DNA of 64,000 nucleotides from Notamacropus eugenii. Lineage: Eukaryota; Chordata; Mammalia; Diprotodontia; Macropodidae. Below are positions 43,516-53,440 of the stretch, piece after piece. A program made the translations under genes and the position numbers. The first letter of the stretch is position 1; every line of letters begins with the position of its first letter. The notes beneath the pieces were generated by a model, which saw only the letters and a program-made list of their open reading frames with translations, was not told the origin of the DNA and searched no databases. The stretch lies in contig NC_092874.1 in assembly GCF_028372415.1 (NCBI RefSeq), positions 117,208,244-117,272,243 of the forward strand, given 5' to 3'.

Positions 43516-43547
43516 ATCTTTCCTTTCTTTTTTCTTTTCTTTTATTC

Positions 43548-43738
43548 AAGTCTTCTTGTACAAAATGACTAATATGGAAATGTCTTGCATGATTGTACAT
43601 GTATAAACTACATTGGATTGCTTACCATCTCAGGGAGGGGAGAGGGGAGGAAGGGAAGGAGGGATAGAATTTGGAACTCAAAACTTAAACAATTTTAAAA
43701 GTTGTTTTAATGTATAATTGGGGGAAAATAAAATATCA
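43548..43738 (+). mobile_element. L1 3' tail
   Basis: AAAATGACTAATATGGAAATG, CATGATTGTACATGTATAAAC, GATTGCTTACCATCTCAGG, then purine-rich GGGAGGGGAGAGGGGAGG and AACTCAAAACTTAAAC, ending in AAAATAAAATATC. Confidence 0.78.
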
Positions 43739-43905
43739 TATATATGATATTTTTATATATATAAACAAATGACTTTAAAAGCCAAACAGAAGAGTTTATA
43801 TTTTATAATATTATTTATATTAATATTATATATAACTAAATATTATAAACAATAATATTTAAATATAAACTATTTCATATTTAATCCTAGAAGTAGGGGA
43901 TGACA
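43739..43905. repeat. AT-rich low-complexity tract
   Basis: ATATATGATATTTTTATATATATAAAC and repeated TTATAATATTATTTATATTAATATT. Antisense L2 words (GCCAAACAGAAGAGTTTATATT and TTTAATCCTAGAAGTAGG) lie at its edges, so it seems to be an expansion inside an L2. Confidence 0.8.
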
Positions 43906-43995
43906 TAGCTCCAACCTCACAGGGCTATTGTGAAGCTGAAATGAGATCATTTATGTAAAAGGCTTTCCAGACTTTGAAGTTCTAGACAAATGTCA
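43906..43995 (+). mobile_element. MIR SINE 3' part (sense)
   Basis: ACCTCACAGGGCTATTGTGAAGCTGAAATGAG and GTAAAAGGCTTTCCAGACTTTG. Confidence 0.7.
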
Positions 43996-44261
43996 CTGAA
44001 CATTATTAATGCAATCTAGCATTGCTTTAGCTCTTTTGGCATCCATATCACATTACTGGCTCATATTGAGTTTATATTTAATTCAAACTGCCCATGTTTT
44101 GGTTTTTTTTAAGTGTGAACTGCTATTAAGCCAGGTCACCTCTACCCTATGGTTGTGAAATTTGTTCTTTTTGGTCTAAAGGCAGGATATCCCATTCATT
44201 CTTTTTTTTGAGAGGCACAGTTATGTCCAGTGGAGTACAATGCACTCTACTATACTCCTCA

Positions 44262-44450
44262 GTGGCTTAGGGGCTAGTTTTGGAAGGACAGGGTCTGAGT
44301 TTGAATCCTGCCTCTCCCGCTTACTATCTGTGTGAGCCTTCAACAAACCTTTTCACTCCTCTGGGCCTCAATTTCCTCATATGAAAGAAGAAGGTGTTGG
44401 ACTATGTACTCTTCAAAGTCCTTTCCAGTGCCAGGTCTGTGATCCTTGTT
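44262..44450 (+). mobile_element. MIR3 SINE (sense)
   Basis: GACAGGGTCTGAGTTTGAATCC, GGGCCTCAATTTCCTCATATG and CAAAGTCCTTTCCAGTGCCAG. It abuts antisense L3 at 44451. Confidence 0.8.
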
Positions 44451-44690
44451 AAAATTTCATCTTGTTATTTTGGACTTATCATCCCAAGCTATCAAGATGT
44501 TTTAGAACCTTGACTCCGTCATGTATTAGCAATCTCTCCCTGCTTCTTGTCATCTGCAAATTTTATAAGCATGCCTTCTATAACTTCATCTAAGTCCTTG
44601 ATTAAAATTTGAACAGGACAGGACCAAGGACAGAGCCTTTCCATAAACTGCTGGAGCTCTCCTTCACTCCAGTGTGAGGCATCCTGAACC
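44451..44690 (-). mobile_element. L3/CR1 (antisense)
   Basis: ATTTCATCTTGTTATTTTGG, CTTGTCATCTGCAAATTTTATAAGC, CTAAGTCCTTGATTAAAATTTG and GACAGGACCAAGGACAGAGCC are in antisense L3 order. Confidence 0.78.
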
Positions 44691-44799
44691 ACTGCAACTG
44701 AGCCAGCAAGAACTAGCTGTGGTAACAATGGCAGTCCAAGATAAGGTTTCCTCAGAGTTTGGGTTTGAGCTGAGAAAGGAGTCCACAATCACTGCCTGT

Positions 44800-45040
44800 G
44801 TGACAGTGACGGGGAACGATTGCACCTGCAACCAGAGAGACCTGGGTTTGAATCCTGCCTCCAGTACTTACTGTATGACCTCAGGCAAATGCTTTTAGCC
44901 TCAATTTCCTCTGCTTTAAAATAGGAATTATAGCAGCGCCTGCCTTGCAGGAGAGTTGTAAGGATCAAAAGAGATAACGTATGGAAAGCATTTTGCAAAT
45001 CCTAAAGTCCTATATAAATAGAAATTGTTGTTGTTGTTTT
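44800..45040 (+). mobile_element. MIR/THER1 SINE (sense), full length
   Basis: GACCTGGGTTTGAATCCTGCC, CTTACTGTATGACCTCAGGC, CTCAATTTCCTCTGC, GAGAGTTGTAAGGATC and GCATTTTGCAAATCCTAAAG, ending in a TTG trinucleotide tail. Confidence 0.85.
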
Positions 45041-45044
45041 GGAT

Positions 45045-45140
45045 CAAGTCTGTGATTTCATTGGTAGAGAGAACTTGATAAAGAAACGCCCTCTGCTAAT
45101 GCATATCAACAACCTCCTCTGTAATTTGTCATGTTAGAGA
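45045..45140 (-). mobile_element. SINE module also seen at 3690
   Basis: CTGTGATTTCATTGGTAGAG and CCCTCTGCTAATGCATATC match the left part of 3690-3900. Confidence 0.5.
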
Positions 45141-45223
45141 GTCATTATTCATTTCAAGACTGTTTGTTGAGCACGGGTGCTCAGCAGAGGTAGGGAAGGT
45201 GCTGGACAATGTACCCTCTAAGA

Positions 45224-45310
45224 TCCTTTCCAGTGGAAAGTCTATGATCCTTGTTCAAATTTCATCTTCTTATTTTGGGTCCATCCTCCCAGGGTCACCC
45301 TGAGTCACCT
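45224..45310. repeat. second copy of a MIR3/L3 junction
   Basis: GTGCTGGACAATGTACC, ATCCTTTCCAGTGG and TCTATGATCCTTGTTCAAATTTC, then ATCTTCTTATTTTGGG, closely match 44395-44475 across the MIR3/L3 boundary (about 80% over some 77 bp by eye). Confidence 0.65.
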
Positions 45311-47559
45311 TTGTTCCTCAGATTTCTTACCACTATAAGGCAAGTAGCACTTTGACATCTGCTTCTGAAAGGGGATGATGGTTTTCCCCAGAATGTCCGG
45401 ATGCTTAGTTGGATGGATGGCAGAAACTACCTCAGTATGGTTGTTCAGTTTGGATTCTTAAGCCACTGAGGAGTATTCCCTGATCGTGGTCATTAGCTGC
45501 CCACAGCAAGATGATATTGGGCTAATGAGTTAAATATATAGGGGCTTTTTTTTTGTTTTAATACCAAGTATCTATTGATGGATTGAAGAATACAATTTCA
45601 TGGAATAGTAAGGCACAATGGTGGATTAAAACAGTTTTCTATGCAGCCAAAGGGGAAAATGCATTTTCCCCCTTAAAAACCTTAAATATGCAAGTTGTGA
45701 AGTCACTAAAGTACCTCTCTAACAGATCAATTTGGACAATTCTTTCCTTTTATTACAATTCCCATATTCCATCATATGAGCAGTAATCTAGGTTCTTTCC
45801 TTCATGAGAAAGTCACTGGCAATTTGCATCTATATTGCCCCACCTGACCAGCTTCTTACCCTACCTCACTTTTCCTACTGGCATTCTGATTCAGGATAGG
45901 TCAGCAAGATACCTTCCCAAAGACTCTCATGTATACCTTGATCAGTCTTCTGTTACAAATAGGCAGGTAAGGAAAATGCCAGTCCAGGGCAGATGCAGAA
46001 ATGAATCAACTCATACAACAGCTAGCATGGCACAGCCTGATTCAGGGAAGTCTCAGTTCAGCTGACTTTGGCAGGGACATTGCCCTGGCTTTTTTCAAAG
46101 GCCTAAAAACCCCCCTCAGGATGTGCAATCAGCGCCAGACCCCTGGTTTCTGAAGAATCAGCAGCAGTATATAGGAGGATTTAGGAAGCTAGTTATCCAG
46201 GAGGCTAACTTTGCAATACATTCTTGGACCTGTGACATGAGCTGACTACGAATTCCAGTATAATCATTTGCAAATGTCAATTTTAAAGAGAATATGAAAA
46301 CTTCAAGCTACTGAGGGCAATGTTAAAATCTCTTGGTCTGGGGTAAGTCAGGCATTTCTTTAACACTAGTTTGTCTGCTTGGACACTCAAAGTATAAGAT
46401 ACTTTAGTGTAGTAATATCAAAGTCTAAACCATGCTGTAGGTGTCAATACCAAGGATTGCAGAGGGCACTCAGCCTACCTCCCTTTCCAAGGAGCTGTGA
46501 GAAATCTCACATACATATTGCCACAGATGCCATCCTATTAATACCTGCCCCAAAATCAAGCATGCTTCTAGGTGGATGTCCAGTTTCTGAAGGGTAAATA
46601 CTGTACTAACAAGAGTAATCTTACAGGTCAGAGACCAGAGGCGAGGTGACCAAAGCAAGCATACCCAGAGGGCTTGATCTCCACCTCTCACCTTGGCCAA
46701 TCAATTTCAGGAAGGATACCTCCATCCTATAGTCTTTCAACTCCAACACTGAGTGTTGAGTCCACAGATGTTCCCATTCTTTGAGGAAGAGTGGTAGGTA
46801 CCCAGAAGTTCGTAGGGAGACAATGTCCTAGAGTCCTAGTGAAGAGTAGAAGGTGATTAAAAACCATCAAGCCAGAACAAATCAGAGAAGTGAAAATGTG
46901 GTAGGCGTAGTAGAAAAGAAGAGCAAGATATGGTGCCTCTCAATGAAAAGGAACACTGAGACTCAAGAATGGGCTGTGCAATTACATATGTGGGGGTGGA
47001 GACATTAAAGAAAGTCAAGGAGGCATGCTAAACCCTGACTAGGACATGTGCATGGCTCCAGTTTCCATCCACAGAAGAGGCTTTGCTGGCACTTTGGGGA
47101 TGGGGGATGGGTGGGAGTGCTTCCCTCCCTCCCTTTCTCAAACTGATGGATTTAGAGCTGACAGCAGCACAAAAAGGAAAGGCAATATTGATAAATGGAG
47201 AACTGCTGGAGGGAAAAACTGAAGCGAGCAGGAGAACGCAGGTGTACCATTCATTCCTTAGAGCCCTGCTTCTCACACCAAGACTGGCAGGTGTGTGCTC
47301 CCACAAACAGGGCAGGGTTTGTCATGCAACAGCAGCAGCTCTTGGGGAGAGAAGGTGCTCTGAAGGGAGAGAGGAAAGGATTCAACTTCTGCTGAACTGA
47401 ATGTAGGGGGAGGGACTTTGGGGGGGAGATGTGGGTTGGATTAGATGATCTTTGAGAGCTTTTCTAACTGGGATTTTGTGGGCCACTCTGTATATCAAAG
47501 ACAAATTCAAGGTCTGAATTCCATGTTATAGCGTACATAACAACCACCACCACCAATTA
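45311..47559. other. no recognisable gene or repeat
   Basis: About 2.25 kb of unique sequence, the second long repeat-poor stretch. Open frames up to 105 codons (47083-47400) without recognisable similarity. Confidence 0.4.
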
Positions 47560-47815
47560 CCATCAACAACAACCACAAGAAGTGACATTTATATAGTGCT
47601 ATGAAGGTCTGCAAAACACTTTATATCTGCTAACTAACTCATTTGGTCGTCAGGACAGCCTGTGAGATAAGTGCTATTATTTACCCATTTTACAGATGAG
47701 GAACCAGAGGTTGGGAGAGGTTAAGCAACTTTCCCAGGGTCAAACAGCTAGTAAATATTTGAGGCAAGATTCAAGCTCACCTCTTACTGATTTCCTCTCT
47801 GCCACCTGGGTGTTA
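47560..47815 (-). mobile_element. MIR/THER1 SINE (antisense), full length
   Basis: ACATTTATATAGTGCTATGAAGG, GCAAAACACTTTATATCTGC, CATTTTACAGATGAGGAACC, GAGGTTAAGCAACTTTCCC and CTCTGCCACCTGGG, with a CAACAACAACC tail at the left. Confidence 0.87.
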
Positions 47816-47829
47816 CAAAACTTAGATGC

Positions 47830-48465
47830 TGCCATATAATTACAGCACAATGAGTCCTTGGTATAATTTTGTATTGACTGGGAATGTTTTATTTCAGTAT
47901 GGAAAAAAAGTTTCATTAATGATTTCATTTTTGTTTTTATATTAGTAATTTCCCAATACACTCTCCCTATTCCTATCCTCCAGTGAGTCTTACCTAATGA
48001 AAAAGAAAACCAGTTAAGCATACTCAAACTACACAACTATCATTACTGAGAACGTACACAACATTGTGCACTCATTGTCCCCCCCCCTTAAAAGGACAGA
48101 GGTGCAATTCATCTTGTCTTAGATGCTGTGACTTGTTACTATAATTTTGTTGTGATGTCTTCATTTTATTATTCTTTCTATGTATAGTGGGGGTTTTGGG
48201 TTTAATTATTTTTTAATGAACCCCTTTTGTTTTGCCACTGCAGACAAACTTAAACAAACATGTCACCAACAAAGTGTCTCTCCCCCCCCCCCCAAGAAAA
48301 ACTCAGTTAAGAAGAACAGTAGAAGAGAGAGATTATGCCTGTAACTTTGTGTTTCTACAATTTACCATTTGTTAAAAGAAGGGAGATTATGGGCTTGAGT
48401 ATCAGTGTTGTACCTGAGTTTTGTGGACTTATAATACTGTTTTCCTTTATCTTTTGGTGATTAGC
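47830..48465 (-). mobile_element. diverged LINE-derived repeat (antisense, uncertain)
   Basis: Words such as AATTTCCCAATACACTCTCC, ATGAAAAAGAAAACCAG, ACAACATTGTGCACTCATTG and GGACAGAGGTGCAATTCATC match a recurrent marsupial repeat that I recall as antisense L1 3'-end-like sequence. C-runs lie at 48079-48087 and 48282-48293. It seems to resume at 48734 after a SINE. Confidence 0.4.
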
Positions 48466-48470
48466 ATTTT

Positions 48471-48733
48471 GGGCAGGTAGGTGGCACAGCAGATAGAGTG
48501 CTAAGCCTGCAGTCAGGAAGACTCCTCTTCCTGAATTTAAATCTGGCTTTAGTCACTTAGCATCTGTGTTACCCTGGACAAGTCACTTCACCATGTTTGC
48601 CTCAGTTTCCTCATCTGTAAAATGAGCTGGAGAAGGAAATGGCAAAGCACTCCAGTATCTGCCAAGAAAACCCCAAATGGGGGGTCATGAAGAGTCTGAC
48701 ATGATGGAAAATGACTGAACAACAACACAATCA
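48471..48733 (+). mobile_element. MAR1-type SINE (sense), full length
   Basis: GGGCAGGTAGGTGGCACAGC head, CCTGCAGTCAGGAAGACTCC, GCCTCAGTTTCCTCATCTG, GGAAATGGCAAAGCACTCC, AAGAAAACCCCAAATGGGG and GGTCATGAAGAGTCTGACATG with an ACAACAACAC tail. Both the tRNA-like head and RTE-like tail are intact. Confidence 0.9.
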
Positions 48734-48845
48734 GTGTATCCATTCTTTTGGCTCTTTTTTCACCCTGAATTAATTCATACAAGTCTTTCTATATTTCTTT
48801 GAATTTTTCATATTTGCAAATCCTCCATATTCATAAGAGCATGGA
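48734..48845 (-). mobile_element. LINE-derived repeat (antisense), continuation
   Basis: GAATTAATTCATACAAGTCTTTC and ATTTCTTTGAATTTTTCATATTTGC fit antisense L1 3'-end-like sequence, apparently the other side of 47830-48465. Confidence 0.4.
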
Positions 48846-48989
48846 TTTAGGTCCCTTCTAAGGAAGGAACTTTAAAATATCTGATCTCCTCTAATTTTTA
48901 AAAATTCTTTTTGATTATGAACTTAATAATCAACAACATAAATGATCATTTCTGTGTACAAAAAGTGGATCACCTATGACACTTGGGAA

Positions 48990-49048
48990 TGTATGTATGT
49001 ATTTATATGTATGTGTGTGTGTAGACATACATACACATATATACACAT
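48990..49048. repeat. TATG/TG/CATA microsatellite
   Basis: ATGTATGTATGTATTTATATG, TGTGTGTGTG and ACATACATACACATATATACAC. Confidence 0.9.
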
Positions 49049-49049
49049 G

Positions 49050-49198
49050 CAGTACTATCTATCATTTTATAGGCAAAGAAATTGAAGACCAGAGAGGTGA
49101 CTTGTTCCACGGGGAGTGTGTAGCACAGGGGGGATCTGAACACAGGTCCTCTGAATCCAAATCTAATCCTCTTTCTGTAGTGTTCACTATAATACACT
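49050..49198 (-). mobile_element. MIR SINE (antisense)
   Basis: CATTTTATAGGCAAAGAAATTG, GAGAGGTGACTTGTTCC and GATCTGAACACAGGTCCTCTG. Confidence 0.75.
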
Positions 49199-49224
49199 AG
49201 GAACATTTGTACTCATGATATAAC

Positions 49225-49385
49225 TTTTATTATGGAGTCTCAGCTGGAAAAGTCCTTAGATCATTTATTCCAACTATCTTATGCATTTTACAGATGAGGA
49301 AACTGAGGTTCTTAAAAGTGAAGTGGCTTGACTAAGGTCACACAGTAGCCACCAGCATATCTTAAGATCAATATGTTCTGTGATT
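49225..49385 (-). mobile_element. MIR3 SINE (antisense)
   Basis: GAGTCTCAGCTGGAAAAGTCC, GCATTTTACAGATGAGGAAAC, GACTAAGGTCACACAGTAGCC. Confidence 0.78.
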
Positions 49386-50130
49386 AAGAATAGCCCCAAT
49401 GAGTGGCAGTAGCTAGTCTGAAGAATTTCTATAGGCAGCTAGGTATAGCACCATGAGCTCAAGTGTATATATAATAAATGTAATTTGAGCTTTATGCTGA
49501 GAGTATGTACCATATTTACTCAGTTGATTAGAGTCTAATGCTAATGAAATGGAGACCTGCAATTCAGATTTTGTTCAGACCAGTTCTACTCCTAGAGAGA
49601 AAAACTCTGTTCCACAGATAGACGGCACTCATAGCCTGTTTTCAAGTAAATTGATGCCATCAGTCACAAGGTGGGAGAGTCATCAAGAGAATGTGAATGA
49701 CTCAGCCCAGGTACTCTCCACTCCTAGAAAGCCACTCAAAGCATAGATTACTTAGATCAGATGTATCACAGCACTATGCCAATGGGCAGAAGAGAATGAG
49801 AAGTATGGGAGAACTCTTCACTCTCCTTCAGTAGCTCAGCTTGATCTTGACTCTGGGGAACATGATGCTTTCCCCCAGGATAAGCTGGGCATCTGAAATC
49901 TCTTCACCACCCCGATTGACTCAGTTTTTGATGCTCAACACTTTTAACATCCTCAGTGTTGCTCCTTCTGATTGCAGTGCTAGAGGGTGGAGCAGTAAAC
50001 TCTCCAAACTCTCCTTTATAGAGGACTCTGAACATTTTTCAGGTAATTCTCAATTCTCCATCAGCAGCTTGGCTTGGTTTCCGCTCCATGGAACAGCATA
50101 CTCCTGATGACATTCCCCCCTTTCTTTTTG
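49386..50130. other. mostly unique
   Basis: A weak SINE head (GGCAGCTAGGTATAGCACC) lies at 49433-49452. No gene seen. Confidence 0.45.
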
Positions 50131-50238
50131 TGTGTTATCCCCCTTAGCCTGTAAGCTCCTTGAGGGCAGGGACTATTTATTTTTTATTTGAAGTGCTGGG
50201 TACATAGTAGGTACTTAACGAGTATTTATTGAATTGAA
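50131..50238 (+). mobile_element. L2 3' end (sense)
   Basis: CTGTAAGCTCCTTGAGGGCAGGG, TGCTGGGTACATAGTAGG and GTACTTAACGAGTATTTATTG. Confidence 0.85.
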
Positions 50239-50539
50239 GTGAGGAGAGCCCAGAATAGAAGTGGCCAATCCTGGGTACCATTCCTAGCTTATTTTCTGTC
50301 CTTGAAACATTAGGCTAGAGCTGAGTACAGACGAGCAAATCTTGGCTTACTGAATTCTGATGAAAGCCCTGGACTCTTACTGGCCATTCTAGCTGAAAAG
50401 AGGGGAGGAATCCGTGTGGAGCCATCTTTTTCCTGCTAATTTCCCTCCTGTAGGCCTCTGTTTCCTCTTCTGATAATAAAAGTTCACCATTTCTATGGTA
50501 TGGTAAGGTTTTTGAAGCTCTTCTATTATAAAGCATAGG
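50239..50539. other. no recognisable gene or repeat
   Basis: Unique sequence between an L2 tail and a MIR. Confidence 0.4.
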
Positions 50540-50670
50540 ACTTACAGATCAACGGGTCTTGGAGACTGGATAGTCCCGAGAGCTTGTGACTTGTCTAAGG
50601 TCATAGAGTAGAGCTGGTGTTTGAACACAGGCCTTCTGATTTCGAATCCAGCACTCTTTCTACTTCACCA
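50540..50670 (-). mobile_element. MIR SINE (antisense)
   Basis: TTGTGACTTGTCTAAGGTCATAG, GTTTGAACACAGGCCTTCTG and GCACTCTTTCTACTTCACC. Confidence 0.75.
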
Positions 50671-50896
50671 TTAGTGGATAGAGCACTGAGCCTGGGGTCA
50701 AGGAAGAGCTGAGCTTTCATCTGGCCTTAGCTACATACTAACTGTATGAACCTGGGCAAGTCACTTAACCTCTGCCTGCCTCAGTTTCCTCAACTGTAAA
50801 TGAGAATAATAAATAGCATCTATTTCACAGGTTGTGGGGATCAAATGAGGTAATATTTGTACAGTGTTTTGTTTATCTTAAAGCACTGTATAAATG
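50671..50896 (+). mobile_element. MIR/THER1 SINE (sense), full length
   Basis: TTAGTGGATAGAGCACTGAGC, GAACCTGGGCAAGTCAC, CTGCCTCAGTTTCCTCAACTG, GGTTGTGGGGATCAAATGAGG and AAAGCACTGTATAAATGTG. Its tail turns directly into the GAT array. Confidence 0.87.
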
Positions 50897-51174
50897 TGAT
50901 GATGATGATGATGATGGTGATGGTGGTGATGATGATGATGATGATGATGATGGTGATGGTGATGATGATGATGATGGTGGTGATGATGATGGTGATGATG
51001 ATGATGATGATGATGGTGATGGTGGTGGTGATGATGATGGTGATGATGATGATGATGATGGTGATGGTGGTGGTGATGATGATGGTGATGGTGATGATGA
51101 TGATGGTGATGATGATGGTGATGGTAATGATGATAATGGTGATGGTGATGATGATAATGATGATGATGATGGTG

Positions 51175-51206
<32 letters not shown>

Positions 51207-51255
51207 GGTGATGATGATGGTGATGGTGGTGGTAATGATGATGACGATATTGATG
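50897..51255. repeat. long (GAT/GGT)n trinucleotide microsatellite
   Basis: About 360 bp of GAT units with regular GGT and rare AAT/GAC variants, in register throughout. It starts at the 3' tail of the SINE at 50671-50896. Every frame across it is open and gives homopolymer-like Asp/Gly, Met/Val, or on the other strand His, Ile/Thr runs; these frames are not genes. Confidence 0.97.
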
Positions 51256-51279
51256 TTGTGCTTCAAGCAGCCTCCCAAG

Positions 51280-51327
51280 TATGGGGAAGAGGGCCGAAGT
51301 TGGAGCCACAAGACCTGTGTTCACAAG
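51280..51327 (+). mobile_element. MIR3 SINE 5' part (sense)
   Basis: AAGTTGGAGCCACAAGACCTGTG. The element continues at 51395 after an inserted L2 tip. Confidence 0.6.
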
Positions 51328-51394
51328 ACCTGAGCTTAACACAGTGTCTGGCATGTAGCAGGCTCTTAGTAAATGCTTGTTTGATTAATTGAAT
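51328..51394 (+). mobile_element. L2 3' tip (sense) within MIR3
   Basis: AGCTTAACACAGTGTCTGGCATG and TCTTAGTAAATGCTTGTTTG, a very short 5'-truncated L2. Confidence 0.7.
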
Positions 51395-51535
51395 TAGAAT
51401 TCTGGCTCCGGCACTTACTCCCTGTGTGATCTTGGGCAAGTCTGTGGACCTCAGTTTTCTCATTTGCAAAATGAGGGGGTTGGACTCAGTGACCTCTGAG
51501 GTTTCTTCCCAGATTAGATCTTTGAGCCTATGATT
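51395..51535 (+). mobile_element. MIR3 SINE 3' part (sense)
   Basis: TTCTGGCTCCGGCACTTACTCC, GTGTGATCTTGGGCAAGTC, CTCAGTTTTCTCATTTGC and GGACTCAGTGACCTCTGAGG. Confidence 0.8.
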
Positions 51536-51589
51536 TTCAAGTCATAGATGCCTGGTAAAGGGAGTTTTCCCTGAGCTAATGATATCATG

Positions 51590-51770
51590 GAGTTTCTTGT
51601 GTATTTTTCACAATGACCCATTGGAGTAGGTACAGTGAGTATTATTACCTCCATTTTACAGTGAAGAAACTGAGGCTCCAGTAGGTTAAGTGTTTGGCCT
51701 TCATTCACACTGCTGTTCTATTTCAGAAAGGAGATTCATACTCAGATTATCTGACTCCACTGCTCCCCCT
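51590..51770 (-). mobile_element. MIR SINE (antisense)
   Basis: CATTGGAGTAGGTACAGTGAG, CCTCCATTTTACAGTGAAG and GAAACTGAGGCTCCAGTAGG. Confidence 0.72.
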
Positions 51771-51814
51771 CTTGGTACATTCGGGTTTTGGAGGTGACTT
51801 CCTTGCCTGTTCCT

Positions 51815-52035
51815 TGGGGGTAGCTAGGTAGTCCAGTGGATAGATTGCTGAGTCTGGAGTTGGGAAGACCTGAGTTCAAATCTGATCTCACTTACTAACT
51901 TCATGACCCTGGGCAAGTCACTTATCTGTTGGCCTTTCCCACTGGAGAAAGAAATGGCAAATCATTCCAGTATCCTTGCCAAGAAAACTCCATGATCCCT
52001 GGGGTGTAAAAGATTAAACATGCTTGAACATATTC
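51815..52035 (+). mobile_element. MAR1-type SINE (sense)
   Basis: GGGGGTAGCTAGGTAGTCC head, GGAGTTGGGAAGACCTGAG, TGACCCTGGGCAAGTCAC, GAAATGGCAAATCATTCC and CTTGCCAAGAAAACTCC. Confidence 0.87.
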
Positions 52036-52475
52036 TTGCCCCTAGATGATCTTCCTTCATTGAATTCTCTACTATGTTGTTTCCCCACAAACTCAACTTC
52101 CTTTAGCACTGGGCACAGATAAGTTTGAGCCAAATTGAAGAAAAGAGGTTTTAATAGTTATAGGCCAGGTGATGATTGGAGAGAGGCAAGATGTGACACT
52201 AATTGGATCCATAACCTTGAGCGAGTTCAGATTCCATCTGACTAAGGACATTTGAGGCCCCAGGCAGGCATTTAGAACTCTCTCCTGAACCTTCCTGTCA
52301 ACCTTCCCCAACCTTCCACAATGGGGCAGACATCTCTGTCTGTCTCTTATGCTTTCCTCTGCCCAGATCTAGGAAAGGATCACCAAGGCAGGAGCAGAAA
52401 AACGTTAATGCCCAGGATGGCAACAACCATTTCTGGGTCATGTTCTCTCCTCCATCCTTTTCCCCCAGTCCCTCT
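52036..52475. other. no recognisable gene or repeat
   Basis: Unique. A 138-codon frame at 52321-52737 runs from unique DNA into a MIR and so is unlikely to be a gene. Confidence 0.45.
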
Positions 52476-52479
52476 TAGG

Positions 52480-52725
52480 GGGATCCTTCAGACTTGGAGT
52501 CAAGATGAAATGAGTTCAAATCCTGTCACATACATTTTCTGGCTGTGTGACTCTGAGCACACAGTTTCTTTTCTTAGCCTCAGTTTCCTTATCTGTAAAA
52601 ATGGGGATAATAATAGCACCTACTTCACAGGGTTATCAGGAGGATCAAGTAAGATAGCACATGTAAAATGCTTTAGAAACCTTAGAACACTCTCTCAAGG
52701 CCAGGTATTATTGCTGTATATCCTG
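52480..52725 (+). mobile_element. MIR SINE (sense), full length
   Basis: GATGAAATGAGTTCAAATCC, GGCTGTGTGACTCTGAGC, GCCTCAGTTTCCTTATCTG, CTACTTCACAGGGTTATCAGG and GTAAAATGCTTTAGAAACC. Confidence 0.85.
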
Positions 52726-52740
52726 TGTCATTATTAATGA

Positions 52741-53440
52741 CATCCCTACTCCTCAGCTTCTGCATTTATAAGTAGAGAAAATAACATTCATTCCTCCCTA
52801 CTTTACATCTGCTAGGAAAGGAGAATAAAAATGAGAATAAGAAAGGAAACACGCAGAAAGGAAAGAAAGAAAGGAAAAAGCTCCTTCTACCCCGGGGTTC
52901 GTCCCCTCACCCGTGCTGCTCACCCTTCCCACCTCACTTAGAACATATTTCTTAGTCATTTCCTTGTACCCGATGAACGCAGTGGTTGGGATCCATTCAT
53001 TATCAGCCGGATTGCAGGCAGCTGATGTTGATTTGATAGAATCCAATTTAGCATCACACTCTGGGCTCCGTTCCATAAGCATTTGGGTTTAGCATGTTCA
53101 GGCAGTTTGATTCTGTCTTGATGGCCTTTTAAGCGGCTGAGAAAATTGCTGGTATGGCAGTTTGGGGGCAGAAGACTAGAGGGTGGGGGTGGTGAGAGAG
53201 AGGGAACATCTCTGGCCTGTGTCTAGAAAAGGCAGCTCTCTGAGGGGTGTTGGGGGATCTGGAATTTAAAATAGTACAAGAAGACAAAGATGCCAGGTGA
53301 TACAAGGGCCAGGTGTCTGCCATCTACCCTGACTGTACCTCAATGACCATCTTTCTTCTCTGCATGTCATCTAGGGAATGACTCCCTTCCCAAGCATTTG
53401 AATATGTCTAGTATTTACTGAGCCTGATATGATCATGTTT
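52741..53440. other. no recognisable gene or repeat
   Basis: Unique, with an AAGGAAAGAAAGAAAGG patch near 52857-52876 and G-rich DNA at 53160-53210. A 94-codon minus-strand frame at 52798-53082 has no recognisable similarity. Confidence 0.4.

Noticed and set aside
43378..43606. Leu-Pro-Ser-Phe and Lys-Glu-Gly-Arg repeat peptides.
   Set aside because: Artefacts of the (TTCC)n microsatellite.
50832..51392. Open frames of 156-186 codons on both strands (poly-Asp/Gly, poly-His, poly-Met/Val).
   Set aside because: They are translations of the GAT/GGT microsatellite. A trinucleotide array without stop codons is open in every frame.
52321..52737. 138-codon plus-strand frame.
   Set aside because: Its second half is MIR sequence read through by chance.
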